Below are positions 33,982-42,314 of a stretch of 64,000 nt of DNA, one piece after another (the first letter of the stretch is position 1; each line of letters opens with the position of its first letter). The translations under genes and the position numbers were made by a program. Source of the DNA: Bacteroides sp. An322 (GTDB lineage: Bacteria > Bacteroidota > Bacteroidia > Bacteroidales > Bacteroidaceae); contig NZ_NFIN01000004.1 in the NCBI RefSeq assembly GCF_002161765.1, positions 117,357-181,356 of the forward strand. The letters run 5' to 3'. Under the pieces are notes generated by a model, which was given only the letters and a program-made list of their open reading frames with translations, ran no database searches and was not told the origin of the DNA.

Positions 33982-36846
33982 ATGAAACGCTTCAACTTCA
34001 TACTCCTGCTTTGCTTTTTCACCCTCCACGCACCGGCGCAAAGCCTCGAAAAGAACGTGGAAGAACGGCTGGAAAACTTCTTTACGAATTATCAGACCAG
34101 CAATGCCGATATAGGCACATGCCGGCTCGACCGTTTCGACATCGACCATCAGAAGAAAACCCTGCACGTATATGCCAACGACGCTTTCGGGTACCAACCC
34201 TTTACCGAAGCGAACGTAGAAGCCATCTACCGCACCCTCCGCCAGTCGCTTCCCGGTCCGGTAAACTACTACGACATCACCCTCTACGCCGACGGTATGC
34301 CCATCGGGCATCTCGTCCCCAACGCCTACCGGGAGAAAGGCAAGGACAAGAGCCGCCTCTACGGAGACATCAGCTACCGGGGAGACGCATGGACCGAGAA
34401 CCTCTCGCGCCCCTTCCGCATTACGCAAGGACTGGAAGGAAGGCACATCGCCCTTTGGCAAAGCCACGGACGTTTCTATCAGAACAAGACGGGCGAATGG
34501 CGCTGGCAACGCCCCCGCCTCTTCGGCACATGCGAAGACCTCTACACGCGCTCCATCGTAGTCCCCTACCTCATCCCGATGTTGGAGAACGCAGGAGCCG
34601 TGGTGTTCACCCCCCGCGAACGGGACGAACAGGAGCACGAAGTCATCGTAGACAACAACACCTGCACGCCCGGAAGCCGCTACTTAGAAGTGGACTACAA
34701 GCGGAAATACGTGTGGCAAGACACACCTGCGCCCGGATTCGCCTGGCGGAAAGCCACCTATACCGACGGGCAAAACCCGTTCCGCGACGGTAGCGCACGC
34801 CTCATCCCCACCCACAAGAAACCTGAAAAGGCGTTTGCCGAATGGATTCCCAATATCCCCGAAAAGGGACGCTACGCCGTGTACGTGAGCTACCAGTCGC
34901 TCCCCACGAGCGTGACCGATGCCAAATACCTCGTGTTCCACAACGGAGGAGTGACCGAGTTCCGCGTGAACCAGCGCATCGGAGGCGGCACGTGGGTCTA
35001 CTTGGGCACCTTCGAATTCGATGCGGGCATGAACGATTACGGCATGGTAGTGCTCAGCAACGAGAGCAAGCAGGACGGCGTGGTATGCGCCGATGCCGTG
35101 CGCTTCGGAGGCGGCATGGGCAACATCGCCCGCGGAGGACGCACCAGCGGAATGCCCCGGTGGGCGGAAGGAGCACGCTACTGGGCGCAATGGGCAGGCA
35201 TGCCTTACGCGGTCTATAGCAAGAGCGAAGGCAAGAACGACTACAACGACGACATCAACACCCGCTCGCTCATGCTCAACTACCTGAGCGGAGGCTCGGT
35301 GTTCAACCCGCACGAGAAAGGCCTCGGCATCCCCTTCGAGCTGAGCTTCGCCCTGCATAGCGATGCCGGATTCAAGGCGGACGACACCTTCGTAGGCTCA
35401 CTGGGCATCTATACCACCCGCTTCAACGAAGGGAAATTAGCCAGCGGAGTTTCACGCTACGCCTCGCGCGACCTTGCCGACATGCTCCTCACGGGACTGA
35501 AGCGCGACATCGACTCACGCTTTGGCATCCGCTGGACACGCCGCGGGATGTGGAACCGCAACTATAGCGAGACGCGCCTGCCTGCCGTGCCTTCGGTGAT
35601 ATTAGAAACCCTCTCGCACCAAAACTTCGCCGACCTGCGGATGGGCTACGACCCTGCGTTTAAGTTCACCGTAGCCCGCTCGGTCTATAAGACGATGCTG
35701 AAATACCTCGCCACGATGCACGGCGCGCGATACACCGTCCAGCCCCTGCCCGTCACCCACTTCGCCATCGACGAGGGCAAGAAGCGGAACACCTTCCAGT
35801 TGCGCTGGACTCCCGCCGAAGACCCGCTCGAACCTACCGCACGCGCGGAAGGCTACGTGGTCTATACCCGTGTGGGGCGAGGCGGATTCGATAACGGTAC
35901 CTACGTGCGCGAGCCCCGCTATACCTTCGAAGCCGAACCGGGCATCGTCTACAGCTTCCGCGTCACGGCGGTCAACCGGGGCGGCGAGAGCTTCCCTTCC
36001 GAAACCCTCTCGGCATACCGTGCCCCCCATAGCCGCGGCACCGTGCTCATCGTAAACGGATTCCGCCGCACCTCCGCGCCCGCTACCGTAGAGACCGCCA
36101 CCCGCCAAGGCTTCGACATCGCGGCAGACCCCGGCATACCTTATATCGGCACCACCGCCTTCTGCGGATACCAGCAGAGCTTCGACCGCTCGCGCACCGG
36201 CATCGAGACCGAAGGCGGACTGGGCTATAGCGGAAGCGAACTGGAAGGCAAGCGCATCGCCGGAAACACCTTCGACTATCCCTTCGTCCACGGCAAAGCC
36301 ATCCAGCAAGCGGGAGGCTGGTCGTTCGTGTCGTGCAGTGCCGAGACCCTCGAAAGCGGCTCTACCGACCTCCGTCCGTACCCCATCGTCGACTTTATCC
36401 GCGGTGCCGAAGACCGTCCCCTCAGTCCCGCCACCGAACGGGCACTCACCGCCTATTGCGAAGCGGGCGGAAACCTCCTCGTGAGCGGCACCTACACCGG
36501 AAGCCGCATGGCAAGCGAAACGTTCCTGCGCAATGTCCTTCATTATACCTACGGGGGCAGCCTGCGCCATTCGCCCGCCGATGAGGTCTACGGCACCCGT
36601 CTCCGTTTCCGCATCGCCCGCCGTGCCGATGCCGAGACCTACGCCGTGCCCTCGCCCGAAAGCCTGACGCCCTCCGCCGGAGCCTTTACCGCCTACCTCT
36701 ATGCGGACACGAACGCCGGTGCCGCCGTAGCCTATCCGGGCATCCACCGTGTTTTCGCCCTCGGCTTCCCCTTCGAGTGCATCCGTGAAGAAGACGCCCG
36801 CGCCCGCCTGATGCAAAGCATCTTAGGGTTCTTATGCCCGAAATAG
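33982..36846 (+). CDS. Amidase_3-like protein with inserted golvesin-like domain and Fn3 domain
   Basis: This 954-residue secreted protein is usually labelled xanthan lyase or golvesin-domain protein in Bacteroides. I start at the ATG at 33982 (MKRFNFILLL, signal peptide to PAQ, about 17); the upstream frame runs through repeats. An N-acetylmuramoyl-L-alanine amidase fold appears split: possible zinc ligands lie in WQSHGRFY (about 157) and CEDLYTRS (about 186), and, after an inserted beta-sandwich (about 280-380, YVSYQSLPTSVTDAKYLVFH), in FALHSDAG (about 460) and ILETLSHQN (about 540, likely catalytic Glu). A fibronectin type III domain (about 600-690) and a glutamine-amidotransferase-like C-terminal domain (VDFIRGAED, GNLLVSGTYTGS) follow. 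It probably acts on peptidoglycan. GC content is clearly higher than in surrounding genes. Domain calls are by eye. Confidence 0.75.
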   Translation: MKRFNFILLLCFFTLHAPAQSLEKNVEERLENFFTNYQTSNADIGTCRLDRFDIDHQKKTLHVYANDAFGYQPFTEANVEAIYRTLRQSLPGPVNYYDITLYADGMPIGHLVPNAYREKGKDKSRLYGDISYRGDAWTENLSRPFRITQGLEGRHIALWQSHGRFYQNKTGEWRWQRPRLFGTCEDLYTRSIVVPYLIPMLENAGAVVFTPRERDEQEHEVIVDNNTCTPGSRYLEVDYKRKYVWQDTPAPGFAWRKATYTDGQNPFRDGSARLIPTHKKPEKAFAEWIPNIPEKGRYAVYVSYQSLPTSVTDAKYLVFHNGGVTEFRVNQRIGGGTWVYLGTFEFDAGMNDYGMVVLSNESKQDGVVCADAVRFGGGMGNIARGGRTSGMPRWAEGARYWAQWAGMPYAVYSKSEGKNDYNDDINTRSLMLNYLSGGSVFNPHEKGLGIPFELSFALHSDAGFKADDTFVGSLGIYTTRFNEGKLASGVSRYASRDLADMLLTGLKRDIDSRFGIRWTRRGMWNRNYSETRLPAVPSVILETLSHQNFADLRMGYDPAFKFTVARSVYKTMLKYLATMHGARYTVQPLPVTHFAIDEGKKRNTFQLRWTPAEDPLEPTARAEGYVVYTRVGRGGFDNGTYVREPRYTFEAEPGIVYSFRVTAVNRGGESFPSETLSAYRAPHSRGTVLIVNGFRRTSAPATVETATRQGFDIAADPGIPYIGTTAFCGYQQSFDRSRTGIETEGGLGYSGSELEGKRIAGNTFDYPFVHGKAIQQAGGWSFVSCSAETLESGSTDLRPYPIVDFIRGAEDRPLSPATERALTAYCEAGGNLLVSGTYTGSRMASETFLRNVLHYTYGGSLRHSPADEVYGTRLRFRIARRADAETYAVPSPESLTPSAGAFTAYLYADTNAGAAVAYPGIHRVFALGFPFECIREEDARARLMQSILGFLCPK

Positions 36847-37187
36847 AGTAGTTAAAAAATGCAGACATTTACAAGTTGAAATCACCTTATCGCTGGAGAT
36901 AAATCGAGTCATAGCATTAGTTTTGGTTTACCTTACAAAGGTACAAAAAAGTTTTGAATCATGCACTACCCCGACGCACCTGTTTGCGCGGTGTAGTGCA
37001 GCTATTTGTTTTCGCATATTCATTTGTATGAAATAGTTTATACATATATATGCGTGTGATACAAATTACGGTTATCTTTTATCTCTCTCTCGCTTTCAGC
37101 CTAAATTTGATATTTATGCGAATATGATTTATCCTAAAAAATGCCAGTTTCATTAACAGATTTTCACGCCTACCCGTTTTTAATCCA
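36847..37187. other. Intergenic gap with palindrome and unexplained minus-strand promoter box
   Basis: TGCACTAC at 36962-36969 pairs with GTAGTGCA at 36993-37000, with an inner CGC/GCG. A minus-strand TACCTTTG (36943-36936) fits the promoter consensus but points at the 3' end of the amidase gene, where only a 26-codon open frame without features is found. The remainder is AT-rich. This gap marks the left border of the GNAT-IbrA-IbrB cassette. Confidence 0.5.
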
Positions 37188-37217
37188 TTGTTGTATGAAA
37201 GAGATGCTGTATCTTTG
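37188..37217 (+). promoter_or_regulatory. Promoter of the GNAT-IbrA-IbrB cassette
   Basis: TTG (37188-37190), a 19-base gap, then TATCTTTG (37210-37217) form a full Bacteroidetes promoter. It overlaps the first codons of the longest open frame, which rules out that start and supports the ATG at 37233. Confidence 0.75.
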
Positions 37218-37232
37218 CATAAAGAAATAAAT

Positions 37233-37655
37233 ATGATCCAAGCTATGACTATACAAATCTACAAAATAGACGGCACCGCTAAAGAATTGTACCCACTGGT
37301 AGGTCCGCTGGTTATGAATCCTGCTGTATTGAAATATAACAACCGCTACCCCTTCAAGACGACAAAAAATTTCGAATGGTATGTAGCCGTAGACAAAGAG
37401 AACGGTGAAGCCGTGGGCTTTATCCCCCTCGAACACAAAAACAGCGAAACACTTATCAACAATTATTATGCACAAGCAGAAGGGCACGATGAAATCCTTG
37501 GCTGGCTGCTTGATGCCGTAAAGCAAGATATGACCGATGAAATGCCTCCGCTGACCGCTTTGGCACAAATACAACACGCAGCTCTTTTCAAAGAACAAGG
37601 TTTCACCACAACCAAAGAATGGAAACTTTACCTTAAAATGCAAAAAACTAAATGA
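37233..37655 (+). CDS. GNAT-like acetyltransferase, first gene of IbrAB cassette
   Basis: The 140-residue product (start ATG 37233; ATG 37245 is also possible) resembles a compact GNAT N-acetyltransferase. Visible features are the N-terminal strand (MTIQIYKID), a helix with LYPLVGPLVMNPAVL, paired strands WYVAVDKENGEAVGFIPLEH (about 47-66) as in GNAT beta4-beta5, a helix (HDEILGWLLDAVKQDM), and the C-terminal HAALFKEQGFTTTKEWKLYLK with the common GNAT 'aLfek.GFt...' pattern. The acetyl-CoA pyrophosphate loop (Q/RxxGxG/A) is not obvious, so it may be degenerate. It overlaps the IbrA-like gene by four bases (ATGA), indicating translational coupling and a shared function. Substrate unknown. Confidence 0.7.
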   Translation: MIQAMTIQIYKIDGTAKELYPLVGPLVMNPAVLKYNNRYPFKTTKNFEWYVAVDKENGEAVGFIPLEHKNSETLINNYYAQAEGHDEILGWLLDAVKQDMTDEMPPLTALAQIQHAALFKEQGFTTTKEWKLYLKMQKTK

Positions 37656-38953
37656 AGAAAGAACAGCCTATAAGAAAAAACGTTTACGAACTGGCACAAG
37701 AACGACTGGACGTTATTTTCAAAGAATTTGATAATATCTATGTATCTTTTTCGGGAGGAAAAGACAGCGGTGTATTGCTAAACCTATGCATCGACTATGT
37801 ACGGAAACATAAACTGAACCGTAAAATCGGCGTTTACCACATGGACTATGAGGTACAGTATAAGATGACTATCGACTACGTGGACCGTATTTTTGAAGCC
37901 AACAAAGACGTTCTAGAAGTATACCGGATATGCGTGCCTTTCCGCGTGGCAACCAGCACTTCGATGTACCAATCCTATTGGCGTCCCTGGGAAGAGGATA
38001 AAAAAGATATATGGGTGCGCAAATTGCCGAAGAATGCCATGACCGTAGATAACTTTCCCGGATTCAAGCCAGAAATGTGGGATTACGATTTCCAAATCTA
38101 TTTTGCCAACTGGCTTCATCAAAAGAAAAAAGCCTCACGTACGTGTTGCCTCGTGGGTATCCGTACACAAGAAAGTTTCAACCGCTGGCGATGTATTTAC
38201 CAAACTCCGAAAGCACTTTTGTATTACAAGTATATTTGGACATGCAAAATCAATAACGACATCTATAATGCTTATCCTATATACGACTGGCGTACCACGG
38301 ACGTATGGACTGCTAACGGCAAGTTCGGCTGGGATTACAATCATTTGTACAACCTCTACTACAAAGCAGGCGTAAGCATTGAACGTATGCGCGTAGCAAG
38401 CCCGTTCATTAGCGAAGCCATTGAAAGCCTCTCGCTCTACAAAGCTATCGACCCCGACACCTGGGGACACATGATAGGACGCGTAAACGGAGTGAACTTC
38501 GCCGCTATTTATGGCTCCAGCCATGCCACAGCACGCCATAAAATCAAACTACCGAAAGGCTATACATGGAAATCGTTCATGTTCTTCCTTCTTTCTACAC
38601 TTCCTGAAGAAACCCGTAACGGATACCTGCGCCGCCTGGATGTAAGCATCAAGTTCTGGCGCACAAAAGGAGGATGCCTGAGCGATGAGGTTATCCAGAA
38701 GCTGCTTGATGCCAAGATTCCTATCGAAGTCATCAACAAAAGCAACTACAAGACCACTAAGCACCCTGTCCGCATGGAATATCTGGAAGATATCGACATT
38801 GCCGAATTCAGAGAAATCCCGACCTACAAACGAATGTGCATCTGCATCTTACGCAACGACCATGCATGTAAGTATATGGGATTCTCGCCTACCAAAGAAG
38901 AAATCAGCAAAAAGAACAAAATCATGGAGAATTATAAACATATTTGGAGATGA
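37652..38953 (+). CDS. IbrA-like PAPS-reductase-family protein (DUF3440)
   Basis: This 433-residue protein has an adenine-nucleotide alpha-hydrolase (PP-loop) domain of the phosphoadenosine phosphosulfate reductase family: YVSFSGGKDSGVLLNL at about 30-45 is the P-loop. The C-terminal half fits DUF3440 of IbrA-type proteins (WGHMIGRVNGVNFA, LPKGYTWKSFMFFLL). Cys residues cluster in RTCCLVGIRTQE (about 167) and MCICILRNDHACKYMG (about 396-411) and might bind metal or sulfur. E. coli IbrA and its partner IbrB activate eib immunoglobulin-binding genes; related PP-loop/ParB pairs occur on mobile elements and their chemistry is unproven. It shares 4-base ATGA overlaps with both neighbours. Confidence 0.87.
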   Translation: MKKEQPIRKNVYELAQERLDVIFKEFDNIYVSFSGGKDSGVLLNLCIDYVRKHKLNRKIGVYHMDYEVQYKMTIDYVDRIFEANKDVLEVYRICVPFRVATSTSMYQSYWRPWEEDKKDIWVRKLPKNAMTVDNFPGFKPEMWDYDFQIYFANWLHQKKKASRTCCLVGIRTQESFNRWRCIYQTPKALLYYKYIWTCKINNDIYNAYPIYDWRTTDVWTANGKFGWDYNHLYNLYYKAGVSIERMRVASPFISEAIESLSLYKAIDPDTWGHMIGRVNGVNFAAIYGSSHATARHKIKLPKGYTWKSFMFFLLSTLPEETRNGYLRRLDVSIKFWRTKGGCLSDEVIQKLLDAKIPIEVINKSNYKTTKHPVRMEYLEDIDIAEFREIPTYKRMCICILRNDHACKYMGFSPTKEEISKKNKIMENYKHIWR

Positions 38954-39564
38954 AAAAAAAAGAAGAAACACTGGAGCTATTTCCAGAAAACAATTATAAA
39001 AGCCCTGTATATAACGTAATTGCCGTACCAATTGAGAAAGTATGCGCAAACGACTATAACCCCAATGTAGTGGCTCCGCCCGAAATGAAACTATTGGAAC
39101 TTTCCATTTGGGAAGATGGATTCACCATGCCGTGCGTATGCTATTACGACCACGAGAACGACAAATACATCATCGTGGACGGTTTCCACCGCTATACCGT
39201 TCTGAAAAGGTCGAAACGCATCTACGAACGTGAAAAGGGTTTACTTCCGGTCGTAGTCATTGATAAAGACCTGTCAAACCGTATGGGTTCAACTATCCGC
39301 CATAACCGCGCACGAGGCACGCACAACGTAGACTTGATGTCGCATATCGTCTCTGAACTGGACAAAGCCGGCATGAGCGACCAATGGATTATGAAAAATA
39401 TCGGCATGGATCGTGACGAGCTTTTACGCCTGAAACAAATATCAGGACTGGCAGAACTTTTTGCCGACAAAGACTTCACCATACCTCAGTCAAGACCTGT
39501 CTATAACATCGATCCGGACAATGCGGAAGAAGCCCAAGTGAAAACAGAGAAAAATGAAGAATAA
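38950..39564 (+). CDS. IbrB-like ParB/sulfiredoxin-fold protein
   Basis: This 204-residue protein is the IbrB-type partner of the upstream PP-loop protein. I start at the ATG at 38950, which overlaps the IbrA stop as ATGA. The ParB-like N-terminal domain shows VPIEKVCANDYNPNVV (about 26-41), the box-I analogue YIIVDGFHRYTVLKRS (about 73-88; usual ParB GEHR replaced by GFHR) and box II STIRHNRARGTHN (about 113-125). A helix-turn-helix-like segment (WIMKNIGMDRDELLRLKQIS) follows. ParB-fold domains can hydrolyse nucleotides (CTPase, or an ATP-kinase in sulfiredoxin relatives). The last codons (KNEE and stop) run into an AT-rich inverted repeat. Confidence 0.87.
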   Translation: MKKKEETLELFPENNYKSPVYNVIAVPIEKVCANDYNPNVVAPPEMKLLELSIWEDGFTMPCVCYYDHENDKYIIVDGFHRYTVLKRSKRIYEREKGLLPVVVIDKDLSNRMGSTIRHNRARGTHNVDLMSHIVSELDKAGMSDQWIMKNIGMDRDELLRLKQISGLAELFADKDFTIPQSRPVYNIDPDNAEEAQVKTEKNEE

Positions 39565-39645
39565 AAATGAAGAATTAAGAATGAAGAATAAGTGAATGTA
39601 TACAAATCTATTCTTAATTCTTCATCCTTAATTCTTTTTATTTTC
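39552..39645. repeat. AATTAAGAATGAAGAAT inverted repeat
   Basis: AAAATGAAGAATTAAGAAT-type units on the left are mirrored by ATTCTTAATTCTTCATCC on the right. Both flanking genes end inside it (ibrB-like stop at 39564, the 79-aa gene stop at 39628). It likely ends transcription from both sides. Confidence 0.7.
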
Positions 39646-39867
39646 CAGTTTCGCTTTAATACGTTCCAACAAAATAATACATCCTTGCATTTTCGGATTT
39701 TCACGACATAATACCGCTTGGTCTTTTAAACGTGACAACGTTTCCCGAACATCGGGAATATAAGTCGCATTATCCAGTTGCATCGTATCGGGCAATACCT
39801 GAGCATCAAACCACTTAAATAAAGTCTTTAACTCTTCTTCAGTATACAAATGTCTTACATATTCCAT
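39628..39867 (-). CDS. Small protein, DUF6965-like
   Basis: The 79-residue product (ATG at 39867; a TTG at 39888 would add seven residues) contains a segment like the DUF6965 family: LFKWFDAQVLPDTMQLDNAT (about 12-31) followed by IPDVRETLSRLKDQ. The rest is helical and basic (ILLERIKAKLENKKN). Function is unknown; related small proteins are common in Bacteroides chromosomes and phages. It follows the tamL gene on the same strand by about 24 bases and is probably co-transcribed with it. The C-terminal codons fall within a repeat. Confidence 0.65.
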   Translation of the reverse strand: MEYVRHLYTEEELKTLFKWFDAQVLPDTMQLDNATYIPDVRETLSRLKDQAVLCRENPKMQGCIILLERIKAKLENKKN

Positions 39868-39891
39868 TTTATCTTTCAGTTTTATCAATTA

Positions 39892-42207
39892 TCAGAACGG
39901 ATAACCAACGGCAAAATGAAAAGCGAAATCCCGTCCAAAATCGGGCGAAATAATCGGATAACGGTCTTTACCCGTATACATCGGATTAATAGCTTTCATA
40001 CCTCCGTCGAAACGTAAAATCAAGAAATCCAAATCAAACCGGATACCCAGCCCGTAAGATACAGCCAGTTGCTTATAGAAACGGTTGAACTTAAACACGC
40101 CTTCGGTTTGTGTCCCTTGCGAACGAATGTTCCACACATTTCCGGCATCGATGAAAACGGCTCCGTTCAGCTTCCAGAACAGATATGTGCGGTATTCCAC
40201 ATTCAAATCAAGCTTGATATCACCCGTATGGTTTACATAATCAATTGTATTCCCGTCGCCTCGATACGAACCGGGACCTAACGAACGTACCCTCCAGCCG
40301 CGCACACTATTGGCACCACCTGAAAAATAAAGTTTTTCAAAAGGCAGGCTTTTCGAATTCCCATACGGGCAGGCTATGCCCAATCCCGCATGGAACACCA
40401 GCGAATTGCGTTCGTCAATCACAAAATTCTTGGCGAAATCAATATCCATTTTCACATACTGGGCAAAGTCAATATTCGCCAATTGATATGCTTCGCCATA
40501 TTTAGGTTTCTTGTGTATCATTCTGGAAAGTCCGTAAAGCAGGTTACCCGACTCCTCGATATTGAAACGAATCGAATACGAATTATGTTTGGCTGCATTC
40601 ATCGCATTTCCTCCGGCACTATTATATGTATAGGTATAGCCCAAACGAACGATAAACAAATCCTCATAACTATGCCGCAACAAGGGGTTTATTTCATCCA
40701 TGCGGTCCAAATACGCATTGAAAGCATCCGATGTATAAGGCATATAGATGTAGTTGATGTCAAGCAAATCGAAGCGATGGGTCGCTTTCCCTCTACGGCT
40801 CCACCGGTAACTCCATGCAGCAGCTGCCAATGTGCGTTCAAATTCGGGACGGATTTGCCAATTGTATTTCACGCTGACTTCCGAAGTGGCGCGGATGCGA
40901 CGCTTAAAATCGGAAGACAAGAACGGGAACATAAATTCGGGAAAGTTCAAGCTACTCTCTACACCATATTCCATGTAATTGCTATTTGCATAACCTTCCA
41001 GTCCGCTCACCGCCTCGTATGCCCCACGAAGTTCCAGCGTAAATGTTTCTGACCCTTTAAACAAATTGCGATGTGTAAAAGACACAGATGCCGCAGCTCC
41101 CAAGTCTCCGGCAGAGTTTGTACCTTCAATCTCGAAAGACAATGATTTTTTCTTATTTTTCGACAAAAAGACGTATGCATCCAATTGGGTAGAGTCATTC
41201 GGTAAATTCACTTCATCAAACCGGATATTCGAATATTTCAAAATGGACAAACGCCCCAATGCCGAATACGTGTCCTGCACATTCCGATTCCGATACAGAT
41301 TCCCAGGCTTCAAGTAATTATAGTCCGTCACCACCCTCGGGCGCAGAAAAGGCTTACCTTTATAAAACAAACCAACACCTCCCGAACATATCGAATCCAA
41401 TCCCTGCAACGCATCTTCGGATAACGTAGCGAAATCCACATCCAAAATATAATGGACATTACGAAGTTTGTATTGGCGGTGCGGCTGAGGAGGGTCTTCC
41501 TTCGTACGCTGGTAAGGAAGGAGTTTCAAAGTCAAGTCCACCTTACGCGTATTCAGCATCGTATCTGCCTGATACATAATGAAATCTTTATTAAACCGGT
41601 AATATCCCCTATCTTGCAGGTACTGAGTGATGCGTTGGCGTTCGGCGTCGAGCACATTGACATCGAAACGCATACCTTCGTACAAACTTGCGTGTATCGA
41701 ATCTTGCGCCAGATAATTCGCTATCTTTGCATCCGAAATGTCGTATGCCAAACGGTCTACCACATACGGTTCACCCGAACGGACTGTATAATACACCTTC
41801 ATGCGATTTCCGTCACTCACCTCTCGCAAACTGACCGACGCACTCATATATCCCATGTTCTGTACAGCCTTTTCCATTTCGCTTCGGGTCTCTTCGGCTA
41901 AAACAGAATCATAAATAACGGGAGCTTCTCCCAACTTCCGCCAAAAACGGTTCATCCATTTGGTAGAATCCAATCCCGATGCTCCGTAAATATACATGGG
42001 AAGCTTCACCAGACTGAACCATTTGGCATTGGATTTCTGGCGGACATACAAATTCATTTGAGAAGGCTTGATTTCTTTATTGTCGGATTCTATCTTTACA
42101 TTGTCCAGCAAATAACTCCCCTCCGGAATGAACTTGCTGACCGAACACCCAGCCAGCATCAGGACGAGAAAAGCCAAAAGAAATACTATCGCAAGCGGTT
42201 TATTCAT
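39892..42207 (-). CDS. TamL: lipoprotein BamA/TamA-family outer-membrane protein
   Basis: This 771-residue Omp85-superfamily protein helps insert or export outer-membrane proteins. It begins with a lipoprotein signal (LAGC, Cys21), a feature of TamL in Bacteroidetes that distinguishes it from TamA. Residues about 30-300 hold POTRA-like repeats, with VKIESDNKEIKPSQMNLYVRQ and DAERQRITQYLQDRGYY. The C-terminal half is a 16-strand barrel containing the Omp85 surface-antigen motif FSGGANSVRGWRVRSLGPGS (about 640-660; VRGW/F is the lid-lock motif), and it ends FHFAVGYPF with terminal Phe. The promoter is at 42248-42241, divergent from the methyltransferase promoter. Confidence 0.9.
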   Translation of the reverse strand: MNKPLAIVFLLAFLVLMLAGCSVSKFIPEGSYLLDNVKIESDNKEIKPSQMNLYVRQKSNAKWFSLVKLPMYIYGASGLDSTKWMNRFWRKLGEAPVIYDSVLAEETRSEMEKAVQNMGYMSASVSLREVSDGNRMKVYYTVRSGEPYVVDRLAYDISDAKIANYLAQDSIHASLYEGMRFDVNVLDAERQRITQYLQDRGYYRFNKDFIMYQADTMLNTRKVDLTLKLLPYQRTKEDPPQPHRQYKLRNVHYILDVDFATLSEDALQGLDSICSGGVGLFYKGKPFLRPRVVTDYNYLKPGNLYRNRNVQDTYSALGRLSILKYSNIRFDEVNLPNDSTQLDAYVFLSKNKKKSLSFEIEGTNSAGDLGAAASVSFTHRNLFKGSETFTLELRGAYEAVSGLEGYANSNYMEYGVESSLNFPEFMFPFLSSDFKRRIRATSEVSVKYNWQIRPEFERTLAAAAWSYRWSRRGKATHRFDLLDINYIYMPYTSDAFNAYLDRMDEINPLLRHSYEDLFIVRLGYTYTYNSAGGNAMNAAKHNSYSIRFNIEESGNLLYGLSRMIHKKPKYGEAYQLANIDFAQYVKMDIDFAKNFVIDERNSLVFHAGLGIACPYGNSKSLPFEKLYFSGGANSVRGWRVRSLGPGSYRGDGNTIDYVNHTGDIKLDLNVEYRTYLFWKLNGAVFIDAGNVWNIRSQGTQTEGVFKFNRFYKQLAVSYGLGIRFDLDFLILRFDGGMKAINPMYTGKDRYPIISPDFGRDFAFHFAVGYPF

Positions 42208-42240
42208 ATATCAAATGGGGAACAATGCAAATTTGTCCGA

Positions 42241-42248
42241 CAAAGATA
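42241..42248 (-). promoter_or_regulatory. -7 promoter box for tamL
   Basis: Minus-strand TATCTTTG lies 34 bases before the tamL ATG. Confidence 0.65.
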
Positions 42249-42271
42249 GGCAATTATTGAAAATATCTTCT

Positions 42272-42279
42272 TAGCTTTG
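42272..42279 (+). promoter_or_regulatory. -7 promoter box for the TrmH-type gene
   Basis: TAGCTTTG lies 36 bases before the ATG at 42315. With the tamL box it forms a compact divergent promoter pair only 23 bases apart. Confidence 0.65.
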
Positions 42280-42314
42280 CCAAGAATATTTGGTATTTTT
42301 AGAAGAAAACCGAC

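Noticed and set aside
35602..36816. 404-codon minus-strand frame opposite the amidase-golvesin gene (and 260- and 224-codon frames nearby)
   Set aside because: These are by-products of the high GC third-position bias of the real gene. They are Gly/Arg/Ala-rich and show no family motifs.
37188..37232. Extended start (TTG) of the GNAT-like gene
   Set aside because: The TTG is the -33 box and TATCTTTG the -7 box of the cassette promoter, so translation must begin later.
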